DNA of 49,423 nucleotides from an uncultured Clostridia bacterium (GTDB lineage: Bacteria > Bacillota > Clostridia > Christensenellales > UBA1242): assembly GCA_944351415.1 (NCBI GenBank), contig CALVPQ010000012.1:1-49423 (forward strand). The letters are read 5' to 3'. The position numbers were made by a program, and so were the translations under genes. Under the pieces are notes generated by a model that saw only the letters and a program-made list of their open reading frames with translations, was not told the origin of the DNA and made no database searches. How positions within the stretch are numbered: the stretch's first letter is position 1; each line of letters begins with the position of its first letter. Shown piece after piece: positions 1 through 8,925 of this stretch.

Positions 1-1030
1 GAGAGGCAATGAGTTAAATAATTTTTATTTAAATATTTTAATTTTTCTTGTTTTAAACTAATTTAAGCGAAAGTGGGGTTCCCACTTCTCGGCTAAATGT
101 AGGTGGCGCAAAGTGCGTCAACGCTAATAGGTGGTGCGTCAAAATATGCCCTTATTTCCTTGGCTTTTTGCGTATTTTCAGCACTTTGAGCCACCTCTTT
201 TCCTGCTTCCATTAATTTTAACAATTTATTTACCTATTCTCTCCAATTTCCAACTCAAATTAACAGCAACTTGCTTGATTTGCACTATGCCCATTACTCG
301 TCCCAATTTCTTAAAACACTCCTTTCCTTTACACTTTCTTCGCCACTCATTCAACTCGCCAAACACCGCCCATTTTCGCCGTCACCTCCTCTTTTATTTG
401 TTTTATCAAAGACTTAATCAACGTCTTACATTAATCCCATTACCAGCCTCAACATTAAACTTAAATCTTAGACCACTAACTTATTTTTTCCTCTGCTAAT
501 TATTTATATTTTTTGAAAAACACCTCCGTTTATATTTGCCCTTGCTCTACTCAACAACCTTTAATACCCCCCCTTCACCCTCTATTCACTTTTCACGCAT
601 TTTCTCAAAACAAAACTGTCCGTTTCGTTATTCAAATAATGGCAAAACCAATACGCTTCTTTAACTCAAATAAAAAAATGCTCCTCTATATAAGGCACTC
701 TTGTTGCATAAAAATCTCCCAATATCAAGCAAAATCAACCCCTTTTATACATCCCCACCACCATTATTCAACACAGCTTTCAACTACCAAAAACCTATCA
801 ATCCTTTATTTTATAAGTCTTTTTAACACCCAATAAAATTATTTCAACTTTTTATTCTCGCCACCCTGCTTTCCCACATTTTGTTGCACAAAAAAGGGCC
901 ACACCTCGCAGTGTAACCAGTTCCCACTCCCTTTTTCTTTTATCTCAAAAAGAGAGGCAATAAGTATTTTTTTAAAACATCATCAAATGCCTTGCAATAA
1001 CTTTCAAACAGAGTTAAAACACATTCAACA
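1..1030. other. Gene-less region with strong strand asymmetry
   Basis: I see no convincing gene here. From about 130 to 900 the + strand is very poor in G, so the minus strand is purine-rich as in a transcribed strand. The open frames on the + strand (131-499, 513-836) read as low-complexity, Pro/Phe/His/Leu-rich peptides, which is what a G-poor stretch gives when TAG and TGA are rare. On the minus strand there are good Shine-Dalgarno-like motifs and a run of very short frames, the longest at 93-212 (39 codons). The motif GAGAGGCAATRAGT occurs at 1-14 and again at 952-965. A hairpin AAGTGGG-GTT-CCCACTT sits at about 72-88. The best reading is decayed leftward genes or an untranslated RNA. Confidence 0.5.
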
Positions 1031-1042
1031 CTTGGAGGGCTT

Positions 1043-1282
1043 ATGAAAAATGAAACTCTTGTAGAATTCATTAAAGAAAAATATTATGAACAAGAAATGT
1101 CAGCTGAATATGAACTTCAACTGACAAAAATTATAGAACTTGAAAAGGAATTTACAAAAGACTTTTCAAAAGCCAAATGGCGTGAATACTTTAACCTTGA
1201 CCTAGCAATAGGTGAACTCCATTCTATTGAAATTGAGCAAGTAATTAATTTTATAATTAATAACTTTATGGATAATAAATAA
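1043..1282 (+). CDS. Hypothetical 79-aa acidic helical protein
   Basis: Small protein of 79 aa that I do not recognise. It is rich in Glu, Lys, Ile and Leu with no membrane segment or signal peptide, and it looks all-helical and cytoplasmic. The start is supported by a clear ribosome binding site (GGAGGG, five bases before the ATG). It converges with the methyltransferase-endonuclease gene, whose stop is only about 13 bases away, and it lies at the edge of the defence island, so it may be an accessory gene. No function is claimed. Confidence 0.6.
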   Translation: MKNETLVEFIKEKYYEQEMSAEYELQLTKIIELEKEFTKDFSKAKWREYFNLDLAIGELHSIEIEQVINFIINNFMDNK

Positions 1283-1294
1283 CATTAAACATCT

Positions 1295-3898
1295 TTAATT
1301 TAAAGAATATTTATTAATTAAATCTGCGAATTCATCAACTTTAAGACTGAGTAAAATATCTTTAATTTTATCAAATTCTATATTTAAATTTCTTATTGTA
1401 TCGTTATCCAATATTAATTTAGTAATATAATCTATATTCAATGGTAGTAAACAACATTTCTCTTTGTCAGATTTATACTGAAAGTAATCTACTACATCAG
1501 GATGCACGTATGGAGCAATCATTGCTAATCTAAAGACAATTCCTTGTTTAGCTTCCTCCTTCATATGTCTTACAACATTTGTTGTTTCATTATTTAAAAC
1601 CTGGTTTTTCCCTCGTTGCATTGTTGGTTCAAGTATATAAGAGCCATCTTCATGGTGGTATAAAATATCACATTTTTTTGATGGTGCATAATGTAATGGT
1701 TTTCCATCTTCGTTATAAATAATATTTGATACAAGCCCCTTCACACCATATTTTTTACCTAATAATAATGCAAGTAAATATTCTAGTCTTAATGGTTCTG
1801 ATATATCATTTATCTTTGAAGATTCTTTAGATGCACCTGATAAAATTTTTAATTCATTTATAATAAACTCAACTTTCGTTTCTTTTATAACATTTTCAAG
1901 TGCTTGATTATAAAACATTCTATCTAAGATTTCTTCTTTTTGTTCTAAAGTTAATTCATCATTTAGTTTTATTTTTAGTATTTCAGATTTGGATTCAACT
2001 ATTTTTGATCTAATCTTTTCATTTTTACACCAAGGTATTTCTATAGATGCCAAGTATTCATAATATTCTTTTACATTGTTAAAATTAACAAACTTATAAT
2101 TCTTATAAACAGCTAATATGGTGTTTATTTTCTCAATATTATAATTAGAAAAATCATAATAAATATAATTGAAAGCCCCTCTTTTAACTATCAGTCCGGT
2201 CATTTCAAATTTTCTAAACACATCATCTGGATAATCATTTAATAAACTTGCTGGTTTTATAGGTAAAATATCATTATCTACTAAAAATTCTTTTAATACA
2301 TTATAATTTGGTTCATATCTGTACTTTAGCCTATATTTTATAATATTCTCTATCGCACTCTCATAATTGCAATCTTTCATACTTAAAACGAAAGTAGCAA
2401 ACTCATGTTTTAAAAGTCCTTTAGGCTCATTCCCGAGTTCTTTCCATTTTTTATTTACACCATCTATAACAAATAATGCGTTTAAAAAGGGCCTCGATTT
2501 ATTTAATATTTTCTTTCTTATTGGACTATACGCATGCATTCCAAGCATTGCCTTCGTATAAACCACTGTGGGGTCTTCATTACCACTAATCAAGTCCCTC
2601 CCTAGCTGAGTTATATAAATTTTATTTAACCCTCTTTTAACAGGCTGAAACATTAAAAATCCCTGATCTTTCATTGCCCTTAGTTGAGTCATAACCCGAC
2701 CGTGTAAACCAGTTGCTTGAGGATTATTTTTTATTGCTTCATGTACTTCTATCGAAGTAAGTTCCTCGCCGTTTTCCATTTTTCTTTTTACACTTTCAGG
2801 AATGTCTGAAAGTCTATAAACACCATACTTAATTAATTTGAAAAAGTATTGTTCAGACAATTCCGGTGTAAATTCTTTACCATCAAATTCTTGAAAGTGA
2901 TTTAAAAAATCAGCATTACGTTTTGGATTTCTAACTGTTGTGTTTATTGAAAAAACTTTATAGCCTACCCTATCTCCACTTGTACCTATTTTATTATCTA
3001 TATCGCTCATTGTTTCTCCTTTATAATTAGTAATAACCACTTCAATAGCATCACTAAGATTTTTTTTATGATAACTAGAATTTAAATATTGCCTTTTAAT
3101 ATAGTGTACATTATATTTTTTCATCCATTCTTTTAATATTTTATTTTCTTTTCCATTAGATTCAATTACATTCGATAGCATAAATTTTTGACCATTCATA
3201 TTTAATGTGTCGAGTATATGTAATAAATCTAATTCATCTTTTTCAGACCAAAAATTATTATACGGTGCTGAAGTAATAAGATAAGGAGGATCAAAATAAT
3301 ATAAATCGTTGATCCCCATATCTTTATATAATGATGAATCTCGAAAATCGAGGTTCGTTATTTCTATTAACTTGCTTTGAATAGCTAAAGAGTACTCTTT
3401 TGTTCTCTTTCTAAGCAATTCTACAAAATCTGTTTTTCCTACTGGAACATTAAATTCACCTTTTGAATTAAATCTTAGGTAATGATTAAATCCGAAAATC
3501 AGTAAAACAAATAATTTATTAATATCTTTATCTTTGTTATAATCATTCTTTAATTTATTATAGGGGTCTCTATTAAATATAGAAAGTCCTTCATGTTTCT
3601 TTTCAGGATAGGCGGACCTACCCTCATAGAAGGTATTTGTTAGACCATAATTTTTTATGATATTATCTGCTCTTTTAATAATATCCTCTGCACTATTATC
3701 TTGAAAATATTTCAATAGCTCTAAGATATGTACATCCTTATCATTTAAATAAACCTTACTAATATTAGAAACGAGTGAAACGATCGCACTTCCACAAAAT
3801 ATCTCATGTATGCAATCAATATTCTGTGGAATTAGTTTTACTATATTTTCACATATCCTAGATTTATTACCTTGGTAATTTATTGGTGAATATAGCAT
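1295..3898 (-). CDS. D12 adenine methyltransferase fused to AlwI/BstNBI-family restriction endonuclease
   Basis: A 867-aa bifunctional restriction-modification protein. Residues 1-293 are a D12 (Dam-type, alpha-class) N6-adenine methyltransferase: NYQGNKS at 7-13, the AdoMet loop EIFCGSA at 32-38, catalytic DPPY at 203-206, and the usual end VVITNYKG. Residues 297-867 resemble the AlwI/BstNBI type IIS endonuclease family. The order CDILYHHEDGSYILEPT (743-759) then VVRH matches the D-(x12)-E-x-T core that I recall from Nt.BstNBI, with D744 and E757 as likely catalytic residues, E771 a third candidate and E706 a possible upstream acid. Its start overlaps the end of the upstream methyltransferase by 19 bases, so translation is probably coupled. 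A strong AAAGGAG lies just before Met297 (base 3010), so a free endonuclease may also be made. The target is probably a short asymmetric A-containing site; AlwI itself cuts GGATC, but specificity here is inference. Confidence 0.82.
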   Translation of the reverse strand: MLYSPINYQGNKSRICENIVKLIPQNIDCIHEIFCGSAIVSLVSNISKVYLNDKDVHILELLKYFQDNSAEDIIKRADNIIKNYGLTNTFYEGRSAYPEKKHEGLSIFNRDPYNKLKNDYNKDKDINKLFVLLIFGFNHYLRFNSKGEFNVPVGKTDFVELLRKRTKEYSLAIQSKLIEITNLDFRDSSLYKDMGINDLYYFDPPYLITSAPYNNFWSEKDELDLLHILDTLNMNGQKFMLSNVIESNGKENKILKEWMKKYNVHYIKRQYLNSSYHKKNLSDAIEVVITNYKGETMSDIDNKIGTSGDRVGYKVFSINTTVRNPKRNADFLNHFQEFDGKEFTPELSEQYFFKLIKYGVYRLSDIPESVKRKMENGEELTSIEVHEAIKNNPQATGLHGRVMTQLRAMKDQGFLMFQPVKRGLNKIYITQLGRDLISGNEDPTVVYTKAMLGMHAYSPIRKKILNKSRPFLNALFVIDGVNKKWKELGNEPKGLLKHEFATFVLSMKDCNYESAIENIIKYRLKYRYEPNYNVLKEFLVDNDILPIKPASLLNDYPDDVFRKFEMTGLIVKRGAFNYIYYDFSNYNIEKINTILAVYKNYKFVNFNNVKEYYEYLASIEIPWCKNEKIRSKIVESKSEILKIKLNDELTLEQKEEILDRMFYNQALENVIKETKVEFIINELKILSGASKESSKINDISEPLRLEYLLALLLGKKYGVKGLVSNIIYNEDGKPLHYAPSKKCDILYHHEDGSYILEPTMQRGKNQVLNNETTNVVRHMKEEAKQGIVFRLAMIAPYVHPDVVDYFQYKSDKEKCCLLPLNIDYITKLILDNDTIRNLNIEFDKIKDILLSLKVDEFADLINKYSLN
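3008..3022 (-). promoter_or_regulatory. Internal ribosome binding site and start codon at the fusion border
   Basis: On the minus strand the sequence AAAGGAGAAACAATG lies inside the fused methyltransferase-endonuclease gene. GGAG is six bases before an in-frame ATG (Met297) and falls exactly where the methyltransferase domain ends and the endonuclease begins. It looks like the original start of a separate endonuclease gene, retained after the methyltransferase stop codon was lost. Confidence 0.65.
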
Positions 3899-4587
3899 TT
3901 TAATCTCTCCATAGCCTTTTTATAATAAGTTTCATCTAATTCAGAACCAATAAAAATTCTATTATTTTTCAAACAAGCTTCAGCTGTCGTCGCAGAACCC
4001 GCAAATAAATCCAATACGATGTCCCCTTCATTTGTATGAACCTTAATTATATCTTCAATAAGTTTTAGAGGTTTTTGCGTTGGATGTATCCTTTTTTCGC
4101 CACCGCCAACACTGGCACACTGATACAAAGGTTTTAAGTAAGAAACTCCTTCTGGTTTATTAAAGGTCCACTTTCCTCCATCCTTGACAGCCCATATCGC
4201 CAGTTCAAAATCTCCAACATATCTTCTATTTGTATTTCTAGGCATAGGATTTGGTTTTACCCACCTTATAACATCTTTCATTGAAAATCCCTGTTTATCT
4301 AATTCTTGTACAATAAAAGAAAAATTTTTCCAATCGTTAAAAATTATCATTGAACCGCCATCTTTAATAAGTGGAGCGCATAATCTTATCCATTCTCTTT
4401 GATTGAAATTGTAGTCCCATTCACCATAATCCATTCCTGAACGCCCCATATTACTAAATCCCAATTGATTTTTCCTACTAACACCATATGGAGGATCTGT
4501 TATAACAGCATCAACTTTTACTTTATTTTTTTTCAATTCCCTTATTAAAATTTTGTAATCAACATTTTTAAAATTTAACTTATCCAT
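3880..4587 (-). CDS. Beta-class site-specific DNA adenine methyltransferase
   Basis: A 235-aa DNA methyltransferase with beta-class motif order: catalytic DPPYGVS at 31-37 first, then HPTQKP at 168-173 and the AdoMet-binding DLFAGSAT at 193-200. The segment after DPPY (NMGRSGMDYGEWD, 46-58) is like the M.MboII/HpyAII group of N6-adenine methyltransferases. It probably methylates one strand of an asymmetric target while the D12 domain of the next gene methylates the other; type IIS systems usually need two methyltransferases. Second gene of a Phd-like / methyltransferase / methyltransferase-endonuclease operon, overlapping the next gene by 19 bases. The ATG is preceded by GAAGG at eight bases. 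Confidence 0.88.
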   Translation of the reverse strand: MDKLNFKNVDYKILIRELKKNKVKVDAVITDPPYGVSRKNQLGFSNMGRSGMDYGEWDYNFNQREWIRLCAPLIKDGGSMIIFNDWKNFSFIVQELDKQGFSMKDVIRWVKPNPMPRNTNRRYVGDFELAIWAVKDGGKWTFNKPEGVSYLKPLYQCASVGGGEKRIHPTQKPLKLIEDIIKVHTNEGDIVLDLFAGSATTAEACLKNNRIFIGSELDETYYKKAMERLKCYIHQ

Positions 4588-4635
4588 TATATTACCTTCA
4601 TGATTATTATAGCATATTTTGTTTAGTATTGTATC

Positions 4636-4818
4636 TTATTTTTTAAGATTTTTTATTTTTAAGTATTTTTTATAATCCAAAACTATACTTACCGGTTTGC
4701 TATTTTTTATTATTACCACTGGTTGATTTGCTGAACAAAGCACAGCTTCAGAGATCTTCCCTCGGCTTAATTCTCTAATGCTATATGTTTTTGATAAATC
4801 GTTATAATCATATGTCAT
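4636..4818 (-). CDS. Phd/YefM-like antitoxin-family regulator, no partner toxin
   Basis: About 60 aa with the Phd/YefM pattern: an N-terminal segment (YSIRELSRGKISEAVL) followed by QPVVIIKNSKPVSIVLDY, the usual beta hairpin, then a short basic tail. I start it at the ATG at 4818, not at the upstream ATG at 4881, because GAGG stands six bases before it and the promoter (-35 at 4876-4881, -10 at 4852-4857) lies inside the longer frame. No toxin gene is adjacent; the next gene is a DNA methyltransferase. Proteins of this family bind palindromes in their own promoter, and a 22-bp palindrome overlaps this promoter. It may therefore act as the control protein of the restriction-modification operon. 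That role is inference. Confidence 0.72.
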   Translation of the reverse strand: MTYDYNDLSKTYSIRELSRGKISEAVLCSANQPVVIIKNSKPVSIVLDYKKYLKIKNLKK

Positions 4819-4851
4819 AAAAGACCTCACAACACATTCTAAATTATATAA

Positions 4852-4885
4852 ATTATATAAAATTGTCTTGACAATTGTCAAGACA
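4852..4885 (-). promoter_or_regulatory. Sigma-A promoter overlapped by a 22-bp perfect palindrome
   Basis: Minus-strand TTGACA (4876-4881), an 18-base spacer and TATAAT (4852-4857) form a near-consensus promoter about 27 bases before the Phd-like gene start. A perfect palindrome spans 4864-4885, with half-site TGTCTTGACAA, and covers the -35 box and part of the spacer. It is the natural operator for the Phd-like protein or another dimeric repressor, and would set the level of the whole restriction-modification operon. Confidence 0.75.
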
Positions 4886-4898
4886 TTTTATTTTATAA

Positions 4899-6932
4899 TT
4901 AATCTTTATCATTTAACAATGGTCTTATAGTCTGATCCAATGTGTTGCCTTCATCATCCTTCCATTGTATCCATCCATTATTACTTCCACCATATACGAA
5001 ATTACTTGTCGACGATATAGAATTGAACATTATATTTTGATTAAGTATATATACTCCACTTTCTTCTACGACTGTTCCTTCTTCAATTAATTCATTTATC
5101 TTTTCTTCTGATGAGGCATCTCTATTATTGCAGATTCTCAATTTACTACCTGCGAGCAACTCAACTTCTTTGCTTTGATATATTAGTGCCTTGGCTACTA
5201 TATCTCCTTTCTGAAAATATATAGTAAAAGAATTGGCCTCTTCATAGTTGTTGGAACTTGTAAAATATGGAAATATTTTTATAAATTTATTAATTAGATC
5301 TCTAGTTCTATCATTTATTTCCTTTTTCGTCCATTCCTTTTTATCAAGAATGTCTTTGGAAAGATTGATTTTCCCAACTCTTTCAAGTTCTTTTTTCTTT
5401 GTATTAAAATCTTGATTGCCTATTTTTGAATTAGTACCTTTGTCTGCAAGCGTTAAATTACCTATTAAATTGACCAGGTTTTCATATTGATCAGGCTTAA
5501 CACCACAACAATTTAACCAATAATTTGTAGGCGTTTGAGGCATTACATGTTCAACAGTTAAATTTTTAAAGTTGGTTTCAATTGGACTTTCCATTTCAAA
5601 AACTTCAAAAAATGTTCTGGTGTGAGACAGTATATAAGCATTCTTTTTAGACAAATAATCACTTAACTCAGCATCTGTTGGCATATAACTAGATTTATTT
5701 TTATTATTGTTTACTAAATAGAATTTTAACACATCTTCTAATTTGTTAAATTTTCCATTACAAGTGTTAACAACAGATTTTAATATCGTTGGAAATAACC
5801 TAGTAATAGAACTTGTGTCCAAATTACACATATGTCTTCTTATTAAATAAGAATTAACTAAATTTATGCAAGCTGATAACTGATCAACAGATATTAATTC
5901 ATTGTTGTACCACATCAATAATTCCATAAGTAAAGGAGCTGGCATATTTGATTTTATTTTCTTTAATATTGAAATGGCTTTTTCAGCTCCTGAAACAGTT
6001 CCTTTTAAATATAATTGATTAAAACATTTTGAATAAGCAACTATTTCATTCAAAACAATTTCTTCTGTTTGGTTTATTACTTCTCTATTCCAAAGCTCTA
6101 TAAATTTTTCATACAAATCATTTTTGTTCACTAGGTCATAGTTCTTTATTGTTACATAAAATCTAAAAAACTCCTCTAATTTACTTGCATCATTTTCTAA
6201 ATTATTTTCAATTACTTTCCAATAATTTGTAAAATATTTTGTTTGGACTTGATCTGTCTTGTTCATTAAAATATAATTTCTTATCAAATCAGAAGCCTTT
6301 AGTGTTTCTCCCGTAGAATTGATACTCTCAAAAATTTGTTGTGCGTTATCATCTTTGTCCAATTGAATATATACGACATATAACTTATCAACTGCTTTAA
6401 TAATGTCTTCAATTGAATAGTCTTTTAACCACGTCTCAACTTGTTTGAATAGTAAATTATAATTTTGAAATATTAGTGACGATTTATCCAAATGATCAAC
6501 ATCTTTATCCACTATTTTTTTAAATTCAAAATCATTATTTACCAATGGCTTTAACCTTAGCTTATAATCCCCTTCGGCATTGACATTTTCCAAATACTGA
6601 GACCTCAATGCTTTTGCTTTTTGAGTATCTCCTCTTTTTTCTAAAATATCCCTAATTGCATATAGTAACAAGAAAATAGTTGTTAATCTTTGTTGCCCGT
6701 CTACTATCGACCACTCTCTTTGATTAAATACTTCGCTGGTTATGATATAAACTATACTACCAATAAAATGGCTTTGAGTCTTACCAGTTAATAAATCATT
6801 AATATCCTGAATTAACTTATTAACGTGTTTCTTCCTCCAAGTATAATTTCTTTGATACACAGGAATCACGTATTGCACTCCTTGAGTACTTGCTATAAAC
6901 TCATTTAACAGTTTTTTTGCGTCTGCTTTCAT
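4899..6932 (-). CDS. GmrSD-like nuclease (DUF262-DUF1524-DUF4357)
   Basis: A 677-aa protein with three recognisable parts. DUF262 is at the N-terminus with IPVYQRNYTW (23-32) and the signature VDGQQRLTT (77-85), a ParB/Srx-like NTP-binding motif. A DUF1524 HNH-type nuclease lies in the last third (VEHVMPQ, then ENLVNLIGNLTL and a following NxK). A DUF4357-like tail reads SNFVYGGSNNGWIQWKD. DUF262-DUF1524 proteins include GmrSD, a type IV enzyme that cuts modified phage DNA, and other nucleotide-dependent defence nucleases. The gene follows gajB by 43 bases on the same strand and has GGAG before the ATG, so it is probably co-transcribed with the Gabija-like pair. Confidence 0.85.
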   Translation of the reverse strand: MKADAKKLLNEFIASTQGVQYVIPVYQRNYTWRKKHVNKLIQDINDLLTGKTQSHFIGSIVYIITSEVFNQREWSIVDGQQRLTTIFLLLYAIRDILEKRGDTQKAKALRSQYLENVNAEGDYKLRLKPLVNNDFEFKKIVDKDVDHLDKSSLIFQNYNLLFKQVETWLKDYSIEDIIKAVDKLYVVYIQLDKDDNAQQIFESINSTGETLKASDLIRNYILMNKTDQVQTKYFTNYWKVIENNLENDASKLEEFFRFYVTIKNYDLVNKNDLYEKFIELWNREVINQTEEIVLNEIVAYSKCFNQLYLKGTVSGAEKAISILKKIKSNMPAPLLMELLMWYNNELISVDQLSACINLVNSYLIRRHMCNLDTSSITRLFPTILKSVVNTCNGKFNKLEDVLKFYLVNNNKNKSSYMPTDAELSDYLSKKNAYILSHTRTFFEVFEMESPIETNFKNLTVEHVMPQTPTNYWLNCCGVKPDQYENLVNLIGNLTLADKGTNSKIGNQDFNTKKKELERVGKINLSKDILDKKEWTKKEINDRTRDLINKFIKIFPYFTSSNNYEEANSFTIYFQKGDIVAKALIYQSKEVELLAGSKLRICNNRDASSEEKINELIEEGTVVEESGVYILNQNIMFNSISSTSNFVYGGSNNGWIQWKDDEGNTLDQTIRPLLNDKD

Positions 6933-6975
6933 AATATTCTCCTATATTTATAATATAACATAAATTTGAGTTTTT

Positions 6976-8925
6976 TTATCTCAATTTTATTTGCTTCCCA
7001 TTTTTATCTATATACAAAATCTCATAAAATTTTTCTATTTTCTTTTCTTTAATATAATTATCAAAACTCTTAATCATCTCTTTTATCTCATCTGGAATGT
7101 ATTCTATATGTATATAGAGATCGTTAATAGCCCTACTGAATGCAACATATGCTATACGAGTAAATTCGGTTTCTAAATATTGATTGTCATCAATAATCTT
7201 AGGATTTGTAAGAACTTTAACTATTCCACCCAGTTCTGATTCTTCTCTTAAAGGTTCTAAATTTACAAAGACTTTATTATACTCCTTACCTTTTGTTCTG
7301 TGTATAGTTACATATTTGCTATCGTTTGTAAATATTTCATTTACCATTATCTTTAATGTGGATAGCTCAAGTTTATATAAATTATCTGTAAATCCATTAA
7401 TGTAGTTCTCATCCCCTAATTTAGGTAATTCTAATTCTACTATTTTATTTAATTCAATAGAATCCAGAGTTTCTTTTAATTTTGAAATTATGTAATAGTA
7501 ACTATCGTCATCTTTAAATGATATTACAAGATTTATGAACTTTATTAACTCACGATATTCTTGTGTATTATGTCTTTTTGCTGTTTTGTCAAACAGTTCG
7601 ATTTTAAATAATTTGCTAGCCTCATAAACAATTCTTGCAAAATCCCCTTTCTCCACAGCCTCTTTTATTTTTACTATTAACCTAATTTGAGAGATCCAAT
7701 TAATATTATCGTTTTCAAAATCTTTAATTAAATCCCTGTCAAGTATGTATCTATAATAGTTATGTATTTTTTTTAAACAACTGTTTTGAATTAAAGAAAT
7801 ACTAGAAACATATTTAAATGCATCTGCCCACCTTCTACATAAGACAATTGTATCTTCACCTATCGTTGATAGCACATCAATATCATCATTCTCTGTTGTT
7901 ACAAATTTTACTTTACTTTCGTTGTGAATATTTGTAATACATTGCTGTTCATTTAAATCGTCATCCGTCTTTCTTACATAATTTAAAAAATTAACAATAT
8001 TTTTATTTGATCTTCTATTCCCATCAATAACAAATTTTTTACAATGTTTTATTGATGTATCAAACTCTTTGAATTCTTTATATACAGCCCCTTGAAAGCC
8101 ATAAATTGATTGTGCGACATCTCCAACTACTCCAATAGAGACATTTTTATTGGATGAAATTATCTTTATCATTTCATTTTGTATTGGGTTTGTATCTTGA
8201 TATTCATCAATAAGAATATAAGGAAAATGATATTGGATATCGTAACTTATAAATTTAAAATTCTTTAATAGTACATAACTAAAATATAATATTTCGTCAA
8301 AATCTAGGACTCCCTCTTCTTTCCAGATGGCAGTTTTTAATTTTAAAGCTTCTTCATCAGAAAGATTTAAACTATTTATAATTCGGGGTTCATTGTTTAG
8401 CGCTTGAAAAGGATACGTATTAATTTCCTTTAGATCAATAACATATTCACTTAATTTTTTCTTTGTAACATCCGCAGCAATCTCTAGCTGATATTTTTCT
8501 TTCAACAATTCAATAAACTCTGATTTTTTTAATTTTGTAAGTAGTCCAAACCCCTCTGGCCTTGGGTACATGTTCATTTCACGAGGAATTTCACAGTTAT
8601 AAACTTGCTTTATAACTGCCTTTAATTGCGCTTGATATGGTTTTATCACATACTCATACAAAAATGAATGTATAGTGGAAACTTCTACATATTTTTTATA
8701 ATCACCCAACCTTCGTTTAATTTCATCAACCGCTACATTCGTATATGTTATACAAAGTATTTTTCTATTATTATTTCCTTTAAGTTTTAAACTGTTTTTT
8801 ATTGTTTCTATTATATTTTTTATTAAAAAATATGTTTTACCTGCACCTGGCCCAGCAAAAACCTTAAAATTAAAATCATCTTTATAAAATTCAATTATTG
8901 TATCTGATGCTATTCTATTATCCAT
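6976..8925 (-). CDS. gajB: UvrD/Rep-like helicase, Gabija GajB-like
   Basis: A 649-aa superfamily 1 helicase. Walker A is GPGAGKT (about 24-30), motif Ia is TYTNVAVDEI, Walker B is LIDEYQDTN, motif III is GDVAQSIYGFQGA, motif V is TIHRTKGKEYNKVFV and motif VI is VAFSRAINDLYIHI. It starts 16 bases inside the end of the upstream OLD-family nuclease gene, so the two are translationally coupled. OLD nuclease followed by UvrD-like helicase is the Gabija arrangement, in which GajB senses nucleotide depletion or DNA ends and GajA cuts. It is longer than the GajB I recall (about 500 aa), so it may be a Gabija relative and not the classical subtype. Confidence 0.8.
   Translation of the reverse strand: MDNRIASDTIIEFYKDDFNFKVFAGPGAGKTYFLIKNIIETIKNSLKLKGNNNRKILCITYTNVAVDEIKRRLGDYKKYVEVSTIHSFLYEYVIKPYQAQLKAVIKQVYNCEIPREMNMYPRPEGFGLLTKLKKSEFIELLKEKYQLEIAADVTKKKLSEYVIDLKEINTYPFQALNNEPRIINSLNLSDEEALKLKTAIWKEEGVLDFDEILYFSYVLLKNFKFISYDIQYHFPYILIDEYQDTNPIQNEMIKIISSNKNVSIGVVGDVAQSIYGFQGAVYKEFKEFDTSIKHCKKFVIDGNRRSNKNIVNFLNYVRKTDDDLNEQQCITNIHNESKVKFVTTENDDIDVLSTIGEDTIVLCRRWADAFKYVSSISLIQNSCLKKIHNYYRYILDRDLIKDFENDNINWISQIRLIVKIKEAVEKGDFARIVYEASKLFKIELFDKTAKRHNTQEYRELIKFINLVISFKDDDSYYYIISKLKETLDSIELNKIVELELPKLGDENYINGFTDNLYKLELSTLKIMVNEIFTNDSKYVTIHRTKGKEYNKVFVNLEPLREESELGGIVKVLTNPKIIDDNQYLETEFTRIAYVAFSRAINDLYIHIEYIPDEIKEMIKSFDNYIKEKKIEKFYEILYIDKNGKQIKLR

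Noticed and set aside
131..836. Two + strand open frames (122 and 107 codons) that could be genes
   Set aside because: Composition is what a G-poor stretch gives by chance; no ribosome binding sites, no domain, and the peptides are low-complexity.
4819..4881. Longer N-terminus for the Phd-like protein starting at 4881
   Set aside because: That start lies in the -35 box of the operon promoter, so it cannot be on the transcript; the ATG at 4818 has a ribosome binding site.
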